From contig OZ254168.1 of NCBI GenBank assembly GCA_965268275.1, forward strand, positions 434,001-498,000: a DNA stretch of 64,000 bases. Direction: 5' to 3'. The notes beneath the pieces were generated by a model, which did not search any database, was not told the DNA's origin, and worked only from the letters and a program-made list of their open reading frames with translations. The position numbers were made by a program, and so were the translations under genes. This DNA comes from AAA044-D11 sp965268275 (lineage in GTDB: Bacteria > Actinomycetota > Actinomycetes > Nanopelagicales > Nanopelagicaceae). Within the stretch, counting starts at the first letter, position 1; every line of letters starts with the position of its first letter. This document shows positions 55,047-62,836 of this stretch, piece after piece.

Positions 55047-55140
55047 TTCGACTCACAAGGTGACACTTCTTTTCTAATTTCACAGGGAATTCACACCAGT
55101 GGTTACCGATTTGAAGAATTTGATCCGATAAGTTCCTCGA

Positions 55141-55809
55141 ATGAAAACTAAAACCATTGCAATTTCGGCAACAATATTTTTTCTTTTGGGCGGAGCAATA
55201 GGAGTTCAACAATACATTTCATCGCAGATCACTTCAAAGGTTCAGCGAGAGATGCCGAATGCTTCAGGAATTAGTGCATCTGTTCCATTGGCAGATGTAC
55301 CCAGCAATCTGACTTCTGATTCAATTAAATCTGCAGACATAAACATCAAGAGTTTTGCTCTTAAAGAGAGCGGCACAAAGACTTCGCTAGACATATCTGC
55401 ATCAAGTATCAGTAAAGCAAAACCGACTCTGGTTGGCTCTTTGGAAGTAACGGCAACTATTCCTGCATCGACAATTACAAAGGCATCCGAATTCAATGAT
55501 GCACAAATTGTGGGAAACACTCTGCAGGTGTCTGCAGGAGCAGGTGGAATGGGTACAGCGCTCCTAATTCCACGCTACTCAAATAGCCAGCTTTATTTTG
55601 AACTTCAGAGTGTTTCAATCTTTGGCAATCAAATCCCTGCTTCATCATTGCCGTCCGATCTACAGGATCAAATTAAAAGCAAGAGCCAAAGAAGTCTGAC
55701 GCCACCTAAGGGGCTTAAAGTTAAATCCGTTTCACTCAGCAGTAAAGGACTTTCTGTCAGAATGTCTGGAAACAACATTCAACTGGGCAATCTTGGATCT
55801 GGTTTATAG
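55141..55809 (+). CDS. LmeA-like (DUF2993) lipid-binding envelope protein
   Basis: A 222-residue protein with an N-terminal signal anchor (about 5-22). The body is beta-rich, Ser/Ile/Leu-rich, and ends with the motif KGLKVKSVSLSSKGLSVRMSG, typical of DUF2993. Members such as mycobacterial LmeA bind phospholipid in the periplasm and support mannolipid elongation. Any such role here is inference. It is followed 8 nt later by a membrane protein gene. Confidence 0.78.
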   Translation: MKTKTIAISATIFFLLGGAIGVQQYISSQITSKVQREMPNASGISASVPLADVPSNLTSDSIKSADINIKSFALKESGTKTSLDISASSISKAKPTLVGSLEVTATIPASTITKASEFNDAQIVGNTLQVSAGAGGMGTALLIPRYSNSQLYFELQSVSIFGNQIPASSLPSDLQDQIKSKSQRSLTPPKGLKVKSVSLSSKGLSVRMSGNNIQLGNLGSGL

Positions 55810-55817
55810 TTGGATAT

Positions 55818-56267
55818 ATGAGGCTTGATTTCAAGAAAGTATTTCCCAATAATCTTTCAAAGTTTGAAGGATTTCGCATAATTCGTTTAATTGCCGTGCT
55901 CTATATGTTTGTGATGGTTGCTCGCAGTTGCATTCACCTATTTGCATCTGATGGCGGTGCTCAGAGCATTGCCGGCATTGATACATCTGTCGAAGGCGGA
56001 AATAACATCATTGCGATTTTTCATCAATGGGGCGCGATACAACTTAATCTTGCCGTCCTCCTGCTTCTATTGTTTTTCCGTTATCCAGGATTAACCCCAT
56101 TGATTTTGCTAACTCTTGCCCTTGACCCAGTCTTACGTTTTGTTGCCGGGCAGCAGATGAGTTTAACGACCACAGGAACACCACCCGGTGAAGCATTAAA
56201 CGGTGTAGCTTTTTATCTGCTTTTGGTTTTATTCCTAGGTTCGCTTTGGAGTAAAAAGACAAACTAA
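55818..56267 (+). CDS. Membrane protein of unknown function
   Basis: A 149-residue protein with four probable membrane helices (about 22-42, 62-85, 88-105 and 125-145). A conserved-looking HQWGAIQLNLAVLLLLLFFR lies in the middle. It resembles small DUF4345/DoxX-like four-helix proteins in size only; I do not recognise the family. Its end is 5 nt before repeat copy B. Confidence 0.7.
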   Translation: MRLDFKKVFPNNLSKFEGFRIIRLIAVLYMFVMVARSCIHLFASDGGAQSIAGIDTSVEGGNNIIAIFHQWGAIQLNLAVLLLLLFFRYPGLTPLILLTLALDPVLRFVAGQQMSLTTTGTPPGEALNGVAFYLLLVLFLGSLWSKKTN

Positions 56268-56272
56268 ATCTT

Positions 56273-56301
56273 TCCGGCTTATAGAGCGATTCTTCTTTTA
56301 T
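56273..56301 (+). repeat. Direct repeat copy B of the rnpB 3' end
   Basis: Twenty-seven of 29 bases match 53958-53986; the differences are G to A and C to T within the former P1 strand. The rest of rnpB is absent. The repeat ends 10 nt before the YciI-like start codon. Confidence 0.88.
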
Positions 56302-56304
56302 AAT
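56299..56304 (+). promoter_or_regulatory. -10 element for a leaderless YciI-like transcript
   Basis: Perfect TATAAT formed at the right edge of repeat B, seven bases before the ATG at 56312. There is no ribosome site, so transcription likely begins at or next to the start codon. Confidence 0.55.
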
Positions 56305-56311
56305 CAGTGCC

Positions 56312-56635
56312 ATGAAATATCTAATTTCGGTAATTGATCATGCCGAGAACCCTGCTACAGCTAACGAGATGGTTGAAATAGACAAGTTCAATAATGCGTT
56401 GCGCGCGAATGAGCAGTGGATCTTTGCCTGGGGTTTGCAACCGCCTAACACTGCGAAAGTAATAGATAACCGTAATGACGCGAACATCAGCACTGGCAAA
56501 CCGCTATTCGATACAAAAGAGAACTTCAGTGGATTCTGGGTGATTGAGGCTGCTAGCCCTGAAGTTGCTGAAAGTTTGGCACATGCAGCATCAAAGGCAT
56601 GCAATAGAAAAATTGAACTTCGGCCAATGCATTAA
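56312..56635 (+). CDS. YciI-like (DGPF-domain) protein
   Basis: The 107-residue ferredoxin-like fold protein fits the YCII-related family, with the MKYLISVID start, FSGFWVIEAASPEVAESLA, and a C-terminal IELRPMH strand. Family members are small enzymes or accessory proteins, often near sigma-factor or SRPBCC genes. Function here is unknown. It converges on an SRPBCC gene 14 nt away. Confidence 0.83.
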   Translation: MKYLISVIDHAENPATANEMVEIDKFNNALRANEQWIFAWGLQPPNTAKVIDNRNDANISTGKPLFDTKENFSGFWVIEAASPEVAESLAHAASKACNRKIELRPMH

Positions 56636-56649
56636 ACGCCGATGCCCAG

Positions 56650-57117
56650 TTATTTGCTTAGAAAAATTCCAAGGCAATCAAAGTAACTTTCCATTCCTGC
56701 CTGAGCCATTTCTGCTTGTCCATCAGGCAGTTCTCCAAATTGAGAGAACTTTGACCAAGAACTAGATCCGCGATTTTCAAATTCAATCCGAATTAAATGT
56801 GATTCTGTAGAAAGATCTTTCTTTGCAAACTCCTCTGCGGAAGTCGTATAGTGCAAAGTGTGCTCAATTAATTCGCTTGGCACAATTTTCGTGTATTGAC
56901 CAAAAAAATAAGCTGTAAAACCATGTTCCGGAACTTCAACCCCACAACTCCACAAGCCGCCGATACTTAGATCTGAAACTGTGGCGCCTTTTGTGGAGCT
57001 TAAATCTGTTGGGTGATACCAAGATTCAAGTTCAGAGGCATCAGTCCATGCCTTCCAAAGTCGTTCTATAGAAACGGGATATTCGCGCTCTACCGAATAA
57101 AGGAATTGCTGTGCCAT
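56650..57117 (-). CDS. SRPBCC/AHSA1-type protein
   Basis: A 155-residue helix-grip protein. The start REYPVSIERLWKAWTDASELESWYHP is the activator-of-Hsp90/START-like signature (core VSIERLWKAWTDASELESWY), and the C-terminal helix follows GMESYFDCLGIFL. Such proteins bind hydrophobic ligands. Pairing with YciI-like genes is common in actinobacteria. It lies between repeat copies B and C. Confidence 0.84.
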   Translation of the reverse strand: MAQQFLYSVEREYPVSIERLWKAWTDASELESWYHPTDLSSTKGATVSDLSIGGLWSCGVEVPEHGFTAYFFGQYTKIVPSELIEHTLHYTTSAEEFAKKDLSTESHLIRIEFENRGSSSWSKFSQFGELPDGQAEMAQAGMESYFDCLGIFLSK

Positions 57118-57146
57118 GCCCGAACTTTATCAGGGTCGATATCTTA

Positions 57147-57170
57147 CATATTGGGTAACTCTTCTTTTAT
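57147..57170 (+). repeat. Direct repeat copy C of the rnpB 3' end
   Basis: Twenty of 24 bases match 53963-53986, including the unbroken 13-base core ACTCTTCTTTTAT. It lies 10 nt before the DUF4287 start codon, in the same orientation as copies A and B. Confidence 0.68.
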
Positions 57171-57173
57171 TAT
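57168..57173 (+). promoter_or_regulatory. -10 element for a leaderless DUF4287 transcript
   Basis: TATTAT at the right edge of repeat C, six bases before the ATG at 57180, with no ribosome site. This is the same arrangement as at repeat B. Confidence 0.5.
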
Positions 57174-57179
57174 CGCTCA

Positions 57180-57392
57180 ATGGCGGTGAAAAAAGTAACA
57201 GGACCGGCTTCCTACTTTCCTTCAATTGAAAAGAAATACGGCAAGCCAATTGAACATTGGATGAAAGAGCTTAAGAAGGTTTCAAAGCTTGCCCACATGG
57301 AACAAGTCGCTCATCTAAAAGAAAAGTTTGAAATGGGACATGGCCACGCAAATGCACTTGTTGCCCATTTCAGAAGCAAGAACGGCCTATAA
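57180..57392 (+). CDS. DUF4287 family protein
   Basis: A 70-residue protein with the DUF4287 pattern: PASYFPSIEKKYGKPIEHWM, then MGHGHANALVAHFR. This is a small helical family of unknown function, sometimes fused to other domains. It follows repeat C. Confidence 0.86.
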   Translation: MAVKKVTGPASYFPSIEKKYGKPIEHWMKELKKVSKLAHMEQVAHLKEKFEMGHGHANALVAHFRSKNGL

Positions 57393-57496
57393 CTCAAGCA
57401 CCTTCAGTATTTGCTCGTGAGGAATTAACCTACTTTTAATGAGACACCAACGTGTTTCAAATAGAATTCACCGGGCTGGACCTTTAAACTTCCAGA

Positions 57497-57922
57497 ATGT
57501 TGCTTAGGGTATTGAAGGCGCGCTTGGTGGTCCTTCCCCTTGCCGTGCTCTTACTGCTCTTCAGCGCAGGAACAGCAGCAGCACCTGACTGTCACATTGA
57601 ATCATCAGCTCCAACAACCAATCAGTCGGTGGCTCCACATAGTCACGGTGGAATACCTCATGATCATTCAAAATATGTAACCAGCACGGCAGTTTCTAGC
57701 AATCAAGGATTAAATGTTTCAACAAGTAATGCTATTGATTATGAAATGTGTTTTGTAGTCGGATTTATTGTTCTGCTCTCATTCCGCTTCTTGCGAGTTA
57801 AGAAGTCAGTTTTCGCTGTAAAGCAAATTTTGCAGCCTAAATTGCTAATGCCACAGCTTCTTTCAAAAAATCTCGGCTATCTCAACGTAACTCATCTCAA
57901 GTTGGGGATAATTCGAATCTAA
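57497..57922 (+). CDS. Small His-rich membrane protein, DUF6153-like
   Basis: The 141-residue protein has a signal sequence or first helix (about 8-28). A short outside segment with CH and HSHGGIPHDHS (residues 32-57) looks fit for metal binding. A second helix lies at about 82-100, followed by a basic tail. It resembles the DUF6153-type proteins that often lie next to DUF305 genes near copper functions. Metal binding is inferred. Confidence 0.68.
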   Translation: MLLRVLKARLVVLPLAVLLLLFSAGTAAAPDCHIESSAPTTNQSVAPHSHGGIPHDHSKYVTSTAVSSNQGLNVSTSNAIDYEMCFVVGFIVLLSFRFLRVKKSVFAVKQILQPKLLMPQLLSKNLGYLNVTHLKLGIIRI

Positions 57923-57966
57923 TCCTTATCTCGTCCATAAATTAACTTCGAGATAAAGGAATTTAA

Positions 57967-58509
57967 ATGTTTAAAAAAATCTTTGTTGCACTGTTATCTT
58001 TTGTCGTCATTTTGACACCGAACGGTGCTTTTGCTTCATCGCACGCAAAGTCATTACAAAATTTGGGCATGGAAGAAATCATGTTTGCCCAAATGATGAT
58101 TCCGCATCATGAGCAAGCGATCACAATGTCAGAGACCGCCCTCAAGAAGAGTCGCAACCAAGGCATACTCAAGCTTTCTAGGCAGATAAATAGCCTGCAA
58201 AGTGCTGAGGTATCCCAGTTAACTTATTGGCTGAAAGCAACAGATTCTTCAATGACTATGGACCATGACATGAAAATGTCTGGCATGTTAACTACAAAGG
58301 AACTTAGTTCTCTAAAGCGCCTAACTGGAGCCGCGTTCGACCGCACATTCCTTCAATTGATGATTAAACATCATAAAGGTGCGATTGAAATGCTCGGTCT
58401 TATTTCTGACTCCAGTAATGCGGAGGCCGCGGCACTTGCCAAGGCAATTAAATCTGCACAAAGCAAAGAAATTACATCCATGAAGCAACTACTCACTAAA
58501 ATAAAATAA
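57967..58509 (+). CDS. DUF305 secreted four-helix protein
   Basis: The 180-residue protein has a signal peptide (cleavage near AFA-SS, residue 23). It shows both DUF305 repeats, QMMIPHHEQAITM (HH at 47-48) and LMIKHHKGAIEM (HH at 135-136). A Met/His-rich stretch, MTMDHDMKMSGM, lies between. This ferritin-like family is repeatedly linked to copper resistance. It is 44 nt downstream of the His-rich membrane protein. Confidence 0.88.
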   Translation: MFKKIFVALLSFVVILTPNGAFASSHAKSLQNLGMEEIMFAQMMIPHHEQAITMSETALKKSRNQGILKLSRQINSLQSAEVSQLTYWLKATDSSMTMDHDMKMSGMLTTKELSSLKRLTGAAFDRTFLQLMIKHHKGAIEMLGLISDSSNAEAAALAKAIKSAQSKEITSMKQLLTKIK

Positions 58510-58518
58510 GGAGAAAAA

Positions 58519-59139
58519 ATGCGTAAAACACTTGTAGGTATTGCAACGGTAATAAGTCTTGTCGCAAGTTCGAACTTTGCCTTTGCCGATGCGGCAAAGC
58601 CAGGGCAGAGCATGACTCACATGAAAACATTGGCAGGAATTTCCGCCACCCTAGAAGGGCAAGGAATTTTGCTCTACGTTCAAGGTGGGGCAACTTCAGC
58701 AGTCGCGGGGGAATCCGTAAGTTCAGCTGATGGTCAAGTTGTCTTTCATATTCCGATCACTGGAGCAAAGAATGGCGTTAAGCATGTTGGTAGCAATATC
58801 GTATTTTTCAATTCTGCTAACAACAAGCAAGTTCAACTAAAGAATCCAATAATCGATTTGGGTAAAGGAACAATAAGCGCAGTAATTCCTCAAGGAACCG
58901 GTGAAGCTACAACTGTTCTACAGATTACAAATGCTTCGACATTGAAGCCTGCCGTAACTAAGGACCGTAAAGCTTCACTAAAAACAACTGCGTATAAGGG
59001 TGCTGCACTTTCACTGGCCCCAGGAATTGGCGCAGCGCTATCATCTCTGCTGGAACTGCCTGAAGGTTCGATTCCTGAAGGTCTGGCCTTTGCAACTGCA
59101 GATGTAACTTTGTATTCAAAACTAAAGTCTAAGAGATAA
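58519..59139 (+). CDS. Secreted beta-rich protein of unknown function
   Basis: A 206-residue protein with a clear signal peptide (residues 1-23, FAFADA). The middle block VVFHIPITGAKNGVKHVGSN and the end GSIPEGLAFATADVTLYSK resemble an extracellular actinobacterial domain with the pattern FPITGG ... G-x-I-x-HSGG ... LxxxA. I cannot name the family with confidence. It starts 9 nt after DUF305 behind AAGGAG and is surely co-transcribed. Confidence 0.72.
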   Translation: MRKTLVGIATVISLVASSNFAFADAAKPGQSMTHMKTLAGISATLEGQGILLYVQGGATSAVAGESVSSADGQVVFHIPITGAKNGVKHVGSNIVFFNSANNKQVQLKNPIIDLGKGTISAVIPQGTGEATTVLQITNASTLKPAVTKDRKASLKTTAYKGAALSLAPGIGAALSSLLELPEGSIPEGLAFATADVTLYSKLKSKR

Positions 59140-59167
59140 TTAGTTTCGGACTTTGAAAGGAAAACAT

Positions 59168-59593
59168 ATGAATCAGAATCGTGAAATCAATCGCCGGACC
59201 TTGATCTCGGGGGCTTGCGCCCTGCTTGCTTTAACTGGTCTAGGAACTCTTCCTGCATCAGCAAGCAACGGAATACGAAAGTTAAGCAACGGTCGTGTTT
59301 CAGTAAAGCTTAAGAGCATCCCTGAACTTGCAAGTGTTGGTGGAACTGTGGGGATTGGCGAGGTAAAAGGAAAGCCAGTTGCAATTACAAGAACTGGAAA
59401 TACTTCATACGTAGCCTTCTCCTTAAGTTGCCCGCACCAACAGGTGACAGTGTCACGAGAGGGAAACGGTTGGATGTGCGGTGCTCACGGTTCTGAATTC
59501 GAGGCTGACGGTGATTTGGTTTTAGGACCAGCCACAAAACGCCTAACTCGAGTTCCTATAAAGGTCTCAAGAGGTGTGGCAACAATCGGTTAA
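59168..59593 (+). CDS. Tat-exported Rieske [2Fe-2S] protein
   Basis: A 141-residue protein with a twin-arginine leader (NRRTLISGACALLAL, R9-R10). The small Rieske domain has the cluster ligands C88, H90, C104 and H107 in SCPHQQ and CGAHGSEF. It could carry electrons outside the membrane. The ATG at 59168 is preferred because GAAAGGA precedes it. The partner enzyme is not seen. Confidence 0.88.
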   Translation: MNQNREINRRTLISGACALLALTGLGTLPASASNGIRKLSNGRVSVKLKSIPELASVGGTVGIGEVKGKPVAITRTGNTSYVAFSLSCPHQQVTVSREGNGWMCGAHGSEFEADGDLVLGPATKRLTRVPIKVSRGVATIG

Positions 59594-59629
59594 TTGAGAG
59601 TTTTCTTAGTTAACTGAAATAACTAATTT

Positions 59630-59659
59630 GGGCCTGAAGGTGAAAACACTTTCAGGCTC
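59630..59659 (+). terminator. Hairpin after the Rieske gene, possible terminator
   Basis: GCCTGAAGGTG (59632-59642) pairs with CACTTTCAGGC (59647-59657) around AAAA. No strong T-run follows, so termination efficiency is uncertain. It separates the DUF305-Rieske set from the NlpC/P60 genes. Confidence 0.55.
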
Positions 59660-59739
59660 AGCTCCGTTATTAAATATGCAAATCTGGCTCGCTTGATTTT
59701 GTTTATTTGATCAAGAAAGGGACTCAAGGAGAACTTCTT

Positions 59740-60738
59740 TTGAAAAAGCTAATTGCCGCTTTCATAGCACTACTTTTTATTTGCCAACCAACATCACTTT
59801 GGGCGGCCCCGACGCTTGCCTCTTTGCAACGCGAAATAGACCAGTTGAGAACGGTGGCAGCAGAAAAGTTCGAGGCGGCAAATGAAGCAACGTTGAGAAT
59901 CAAGCGTTTAGAAAACGAGACTAGAAATTTAAGGGAAAAGGGATTAGTTGCCAGAAAACAACTCATTGAAGTAAACAAGGTCTTGGGTATGATTGCAATC
60001 AATAACTATAAAAATTTGGGCCTCGGCCAAGGCCTGGAGCTGTTATTTAGCACAAATCCCACGCAGTATTTATCTGATGCATCGTCTCTCAAAATTATAG
60101 AGGCGAGATATGCAAGACAGTCACGTGAATTTGCAGTATTAAAGCAGCGCGTTGCAGCCTCTGTAACACTTTTGGAGGATCGCACAGCAAAACTGACAGC
60201 TGAAAAAGTAATTCTCAATAGAGAAGTAGCTGCCGCAAAATTGGCTCTAGCCACAGCAAATAAGAAATTGAAAGCTTTGAGCAAGAAAGACCGCGAGAGG
60301 TTGCTACGGGCAGAATCTTTACGTGAAAAGAAAATATTTGATGCCTCAAAAAAGTATGCGAGTGCGTTTAAGGGAGATAATTCGCGGGGTTCAATAGCGT
60401 TGCGATTTGCGTTAAAACAAATCGGTGATATTTATGTTTGGGGGGCGGCGGGTCCCACCAGGTGGGATTGCTCTGGCTTAACCATGCGCGCATTTCAAAC
60501 TGCCGGAGTATCTTTACCGCACTTTTCTGGAGCGCAAATTAGATATGGGAAACCTGTCTCATATGAACGGCTTAAGCCGGGAGACTTATTGTTTTATGGC
60601 ATTCCGAACAGTCATGTCTCCATGTATATGGGCGGTGGAAAAATGGTGCAAGCCCCACGTCCAGGTAAAAGAGTTGAGGTTATTCCGGTAACGAGAATGT
60701 TTGGTTCCAAGCCATTCGTGGGGGCACGCAGAATATGA
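59740..60738 (+). CDS. Secreted NlpC/P60 peptidoglycan hydrolase with coiled coil (first of two)
   Basis: About 332 residues. A signal peptide (about 1-22, LWA-AP) is followed by a long coiled coil (25-200). The C-terminal NlpC/P60 domain has the catalytic cysteine in WDCSGL (about C244) and histidine in SHVSMYMGGG. The layout matches RipA/CwlO-type endopeptidases that cut peptide stems during division. I chose the TTG at 59740, 8 nt after AAGGAG (59726-59731). It overlaps the next gene by ATGA. Confidence 0.88.
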   Translation: MKKLIAAFIALLFICQPTSLWAAPTLASLQREIDQLRTVAAEKFEAANEATLRIKRLENETRNLREKGLVARKQLIEVNKVLGMIAINNYKNLGLGQGLELLFSTNPTQYLSDASSLKIIEARYARQSREFAVLKQRVAASVTLLEDRTAKLTAEKVILNREVAAAKLALATANKKLKALSKKDRERLLRAESLREKKIFDASKKYASAFKGDNSRGSIALRFALKQIGDIYVWGAAGPTRWDCSGLTMRAFQTAGVSLPHFSGAQIRYGKPVSYERLKPGDLLFYGIPNSHVSMYMGGGKMVQAPRPGKRVEVIPVTRMFGSKPFVGARRI

Positions 60739-61946
60739 CTAAAAAATATATCTCATTTGTTCTGATCTCAGTTCTCTTTGCCACCTATTCATTTTTGAAT
60801 GGAGTTGCTGTTGCAAAAAACCATAAACCAACTCTGGCGCAGATTGAAAGTGCTAAGAAGGTTGAATTAGAAAAGAAGAGAGTTGCCGAAATTGCTGCTA
60901 AAAAACTCAACAGCGCTAGGGGAAACCTTAAGAAGTTGGCAATCCTTGCAAGTGCTGCGCAATCAAAATATGTGGCAGCTCAGAAGGAACTAAGTGCTGC
61001 AACAGAAGAACTAAATACCGCAACAGCGGCTCATACAGCGGCTCTCGTAGGAGTTTCTGATACCCATGATGAGATTGGTAGTTTGGCGAGAAATGCTTAT
61101 ATCTCGGGCGGTGGAATGAGTAACTTTGAGTCGGTTTTAAATGCAGATGGCCCACAGGAGATTATTGACCGATTATCCGCACTGAATAATCTAGGAGCAC
61201 GCAACAAAACTGTCTTGTTCAGATATAAGGAAGCGGAAGCTATCGCGCAGAAGGCCAGGATTGTCGCGGAAACCGCACGAGAAAAGCAGCAGGTTGTTGT
61301 AGAAAAAGTCCGAGCAATTAAGAAAGAAGCGGATGATGTTAGAAACGCCCAACAAGCCGAGGTTGCAAAGCTTCAAGCGGTTCAGGACAAATTACAACGC
61401 GAATTGGCTTCGGCAAGAAAAGTTAGGCTGACACTGGAAGAGAGAAGGCAACTTGCAATTCTGGAAGAGTCTCGATCGGTTGAGGCAGGAAAGACTCCGA
61501 ACCAATCCAAAGTTTGGCCAATTGGCGGGCCTACTGGCGCAAAAAGTATCCGCACAACCGAAGCGCAGCGGCTTAAAGCTGTTGAATTTGCTAAGCGACA
61601 AGTGTTAGCAAAGAAACCTTATGTGTGGGGTGCTGAAGGGCCAAACTCATTTGATTGTTCAGGTCTTGTTTACGCCGCATTCAAGAGTGTAGGACTTGGC
61701 TGGCCAAATTGGGACCGCCTCAATGCAAGTTTGTATTATACCTACACCAAACAGATACCAATTGCTGAAATGCAGCCGGGAGATTTTATTTTCTATTCTT
61801 ATAAAGGAACTCAAAACACTATTCATCATATGAGTATGTATGCAGGTGGTGGAATGATGTGGGAAGCGAGATCGACGAGATCGGGTCTCAGATATTCAAA
61901 TATCTATAGTGTTCCAGGAATGATGCCATTCGCAGGGAGAGTTTAA
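60735..61946 (+). CDS. Secreted NlpC/P60 peptidoglycan hydrolase with coiled coil (second of two)
   Basis: A 403-residue protein with a signal peptide (about 1-27), a long coiled coil (30-240) and an NlpC/P60 domain. The catalytic cysteine is in FDCSGL (about C308) and the histidine in HHMSMYAGGG. It is a paralogue of the preceding gene, coupled by 4 nt; in other actinobacteria such pairs work in septum splitting. The coiled coil may hold the active site shut until activated (inference). Confidence 0.89.
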   Translation: MTKKYISFVLISVLFATYSFLNGVAVAKNHKPTLAQIESAKKVELEKKRVAEIAAKKLNSARGNLKKLAILASAAQSKYVAAQKELSAATEELNTATAAHTAALVGVSDTHDEIGSLARNAYISGGGMSNFESVLNADGPQEIIDRLSALNNLGARNKTVLFRYKEAEAIAQKARIVAETAREKQQVVVEKVRAIKKEADDVRNAQQAEVAKLQAVQDKLQRELASARKVRLTLEERRQLAILEESRSVEAGKTPNQSKVWPIGGPTGAKSIRTTEAQRLKAVEFAKRQVLAKKPYVWGAEGPNSFDCSGLVYAAFKSVGLGWPNWDRLNASLYYTYTKQIPIAEMQPGDFIFYSYKGTQNTIHHMSMYAGGGMMWEARSTRSGLRYSNIYSVPGMMPFAGRV

Positions 61947-62750
61947 ATGCAAAAGATTAAGCAAATACTAATGATTTCTTCAATCGCAGTAGCATTGTCG
62001 TTTTTTTCAGCGCCTGCAATTCATGCGCAGAGTTTTGACTCCGTCACACACATACATTCAATAAAAGTACTTAGTAAAAAAATATTAATAGGCACGCACG
62101 AAGGACTTTTCGTTTATCAGGGCCCAAACAATATGAAACCGATCGGTGAAGAACGCTTCGACATCATGGGTCTTGCAATCTCGGGCAGAACGATGTTTGC
62201 AAGTGGGCACCCTGGAAAAGGTTCAAAGCTGCCAGAGCCTGTCGGATTACTTAGATCCGATGATGAGGGAGACAACTGGAAAAAAGTCTCACTTCAAGGC
62301 GAAGTTGATTTTCACTTTTTGTGGTCAGCAGGAAACGAAATTTATGGGGTGGATGCTCAAACAAATATGATTTTGTATTCCTCAAACTCGGGAAGAGAAT
62401 GGCGAAATTTAGGGCCAAATAAGTTCTCCGATATTGCTATCTCAGGTCAAAAATTAGGCGAGAATTTTGTAATCCGAGATAGAAAACTCTTCAAGGGTTC
62501 GAAGACTTTCGCAGACCTATCCCTAGTAAAAACAGTGTTCCCAGTCAGCGAGATCGAACTTGTTGGAAGAACTCTTTATGCTGCCTCTGATAAATCTATT
62601 TTTAGATCTTCAAATCAGGGAAAAACTTGGAAGAAAATTTCTACCTTTGGCGCCGAAGTATCTGGACTTAGTTCATCAAATGAACTGCTTATCGCCATTG
62701 TTGGGAATCAGATTTTAAAGTCTGAGGATGGAGGAAAGAATTTTAGCTAA
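61947..62750 (+). CDS. Secreted Asp-box (BNR) repeat protein, F510_1955-like
   Basis: A 267-residue protein with a signal peptide (about 1-27) and at least four Asp-box turns: SDDEGDNWKK, SSNSGREWRN, SSNQGKTWKK and SEDGGKNFS. It begins with the THIHSIKV ... GTHEGLFVY and FASGHPG blocks typical of the F510_1955 beta-propeller family. Databases call these glycosyl hydrolases, but the catalytic residues of sialidases are not evident. It starts directly after the NlpC/P60 stop. Confidence 0.82.
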   Translation: MQKIKQILMISSIAVALSFFSAPAIHAQSFDSVTHIHSIKVLSKKILIGTHEGLFVYQGPNNMKPIGEERFDIMGLAISGRTMFASGHPGKGSKLPEPVGLLRSDDEGDNWKKVSLQGEVDFHFLWSAGNEIYGVDAQTNMILYSSNSGREWRNLGPNKFSDIAISGQKLGENFVIRDRKLFKGSKTFADLSLVKTVFPVSEIELVGRTLYAASDKSIFRSSNQGKTWKKISTFGAEVSGLSSSNELLIAIVGNQILKSEDGGKNFS

Positions 62751-62836
62751 TGAAAGACGAACCAGCTTGAGACAAAAAAGGCCCATTCATTACTTCTTCC
62801 AAATCTAAAAATGGAAAAAATTGTTACAATTTAGCT

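Noticed and set aside
55056..55075. A further possible rnpB-end repeat between the SDR and DUF2993 genes
   Set aside because: It matches only 15 of 20 bases around CTTCTTTT. A match this weak is expected by chance in 64 kb, so it was not counted, although its position between cassettes is suggestive.
40848..57412. Thirteen identical bases (ACCTTCAGTATTT) at 40848-40860 and 57400-57412
   Set aside because: Isolated 13-base matches are common in a window of this size, and one copy lies inside the 3' end of aceE.
57425..57440. Another weak rnpB-end-like sequence after DUF4287
   Set aside because: The similarity needs a gap and covers about 13 bases; this is not distinguishable from chance.
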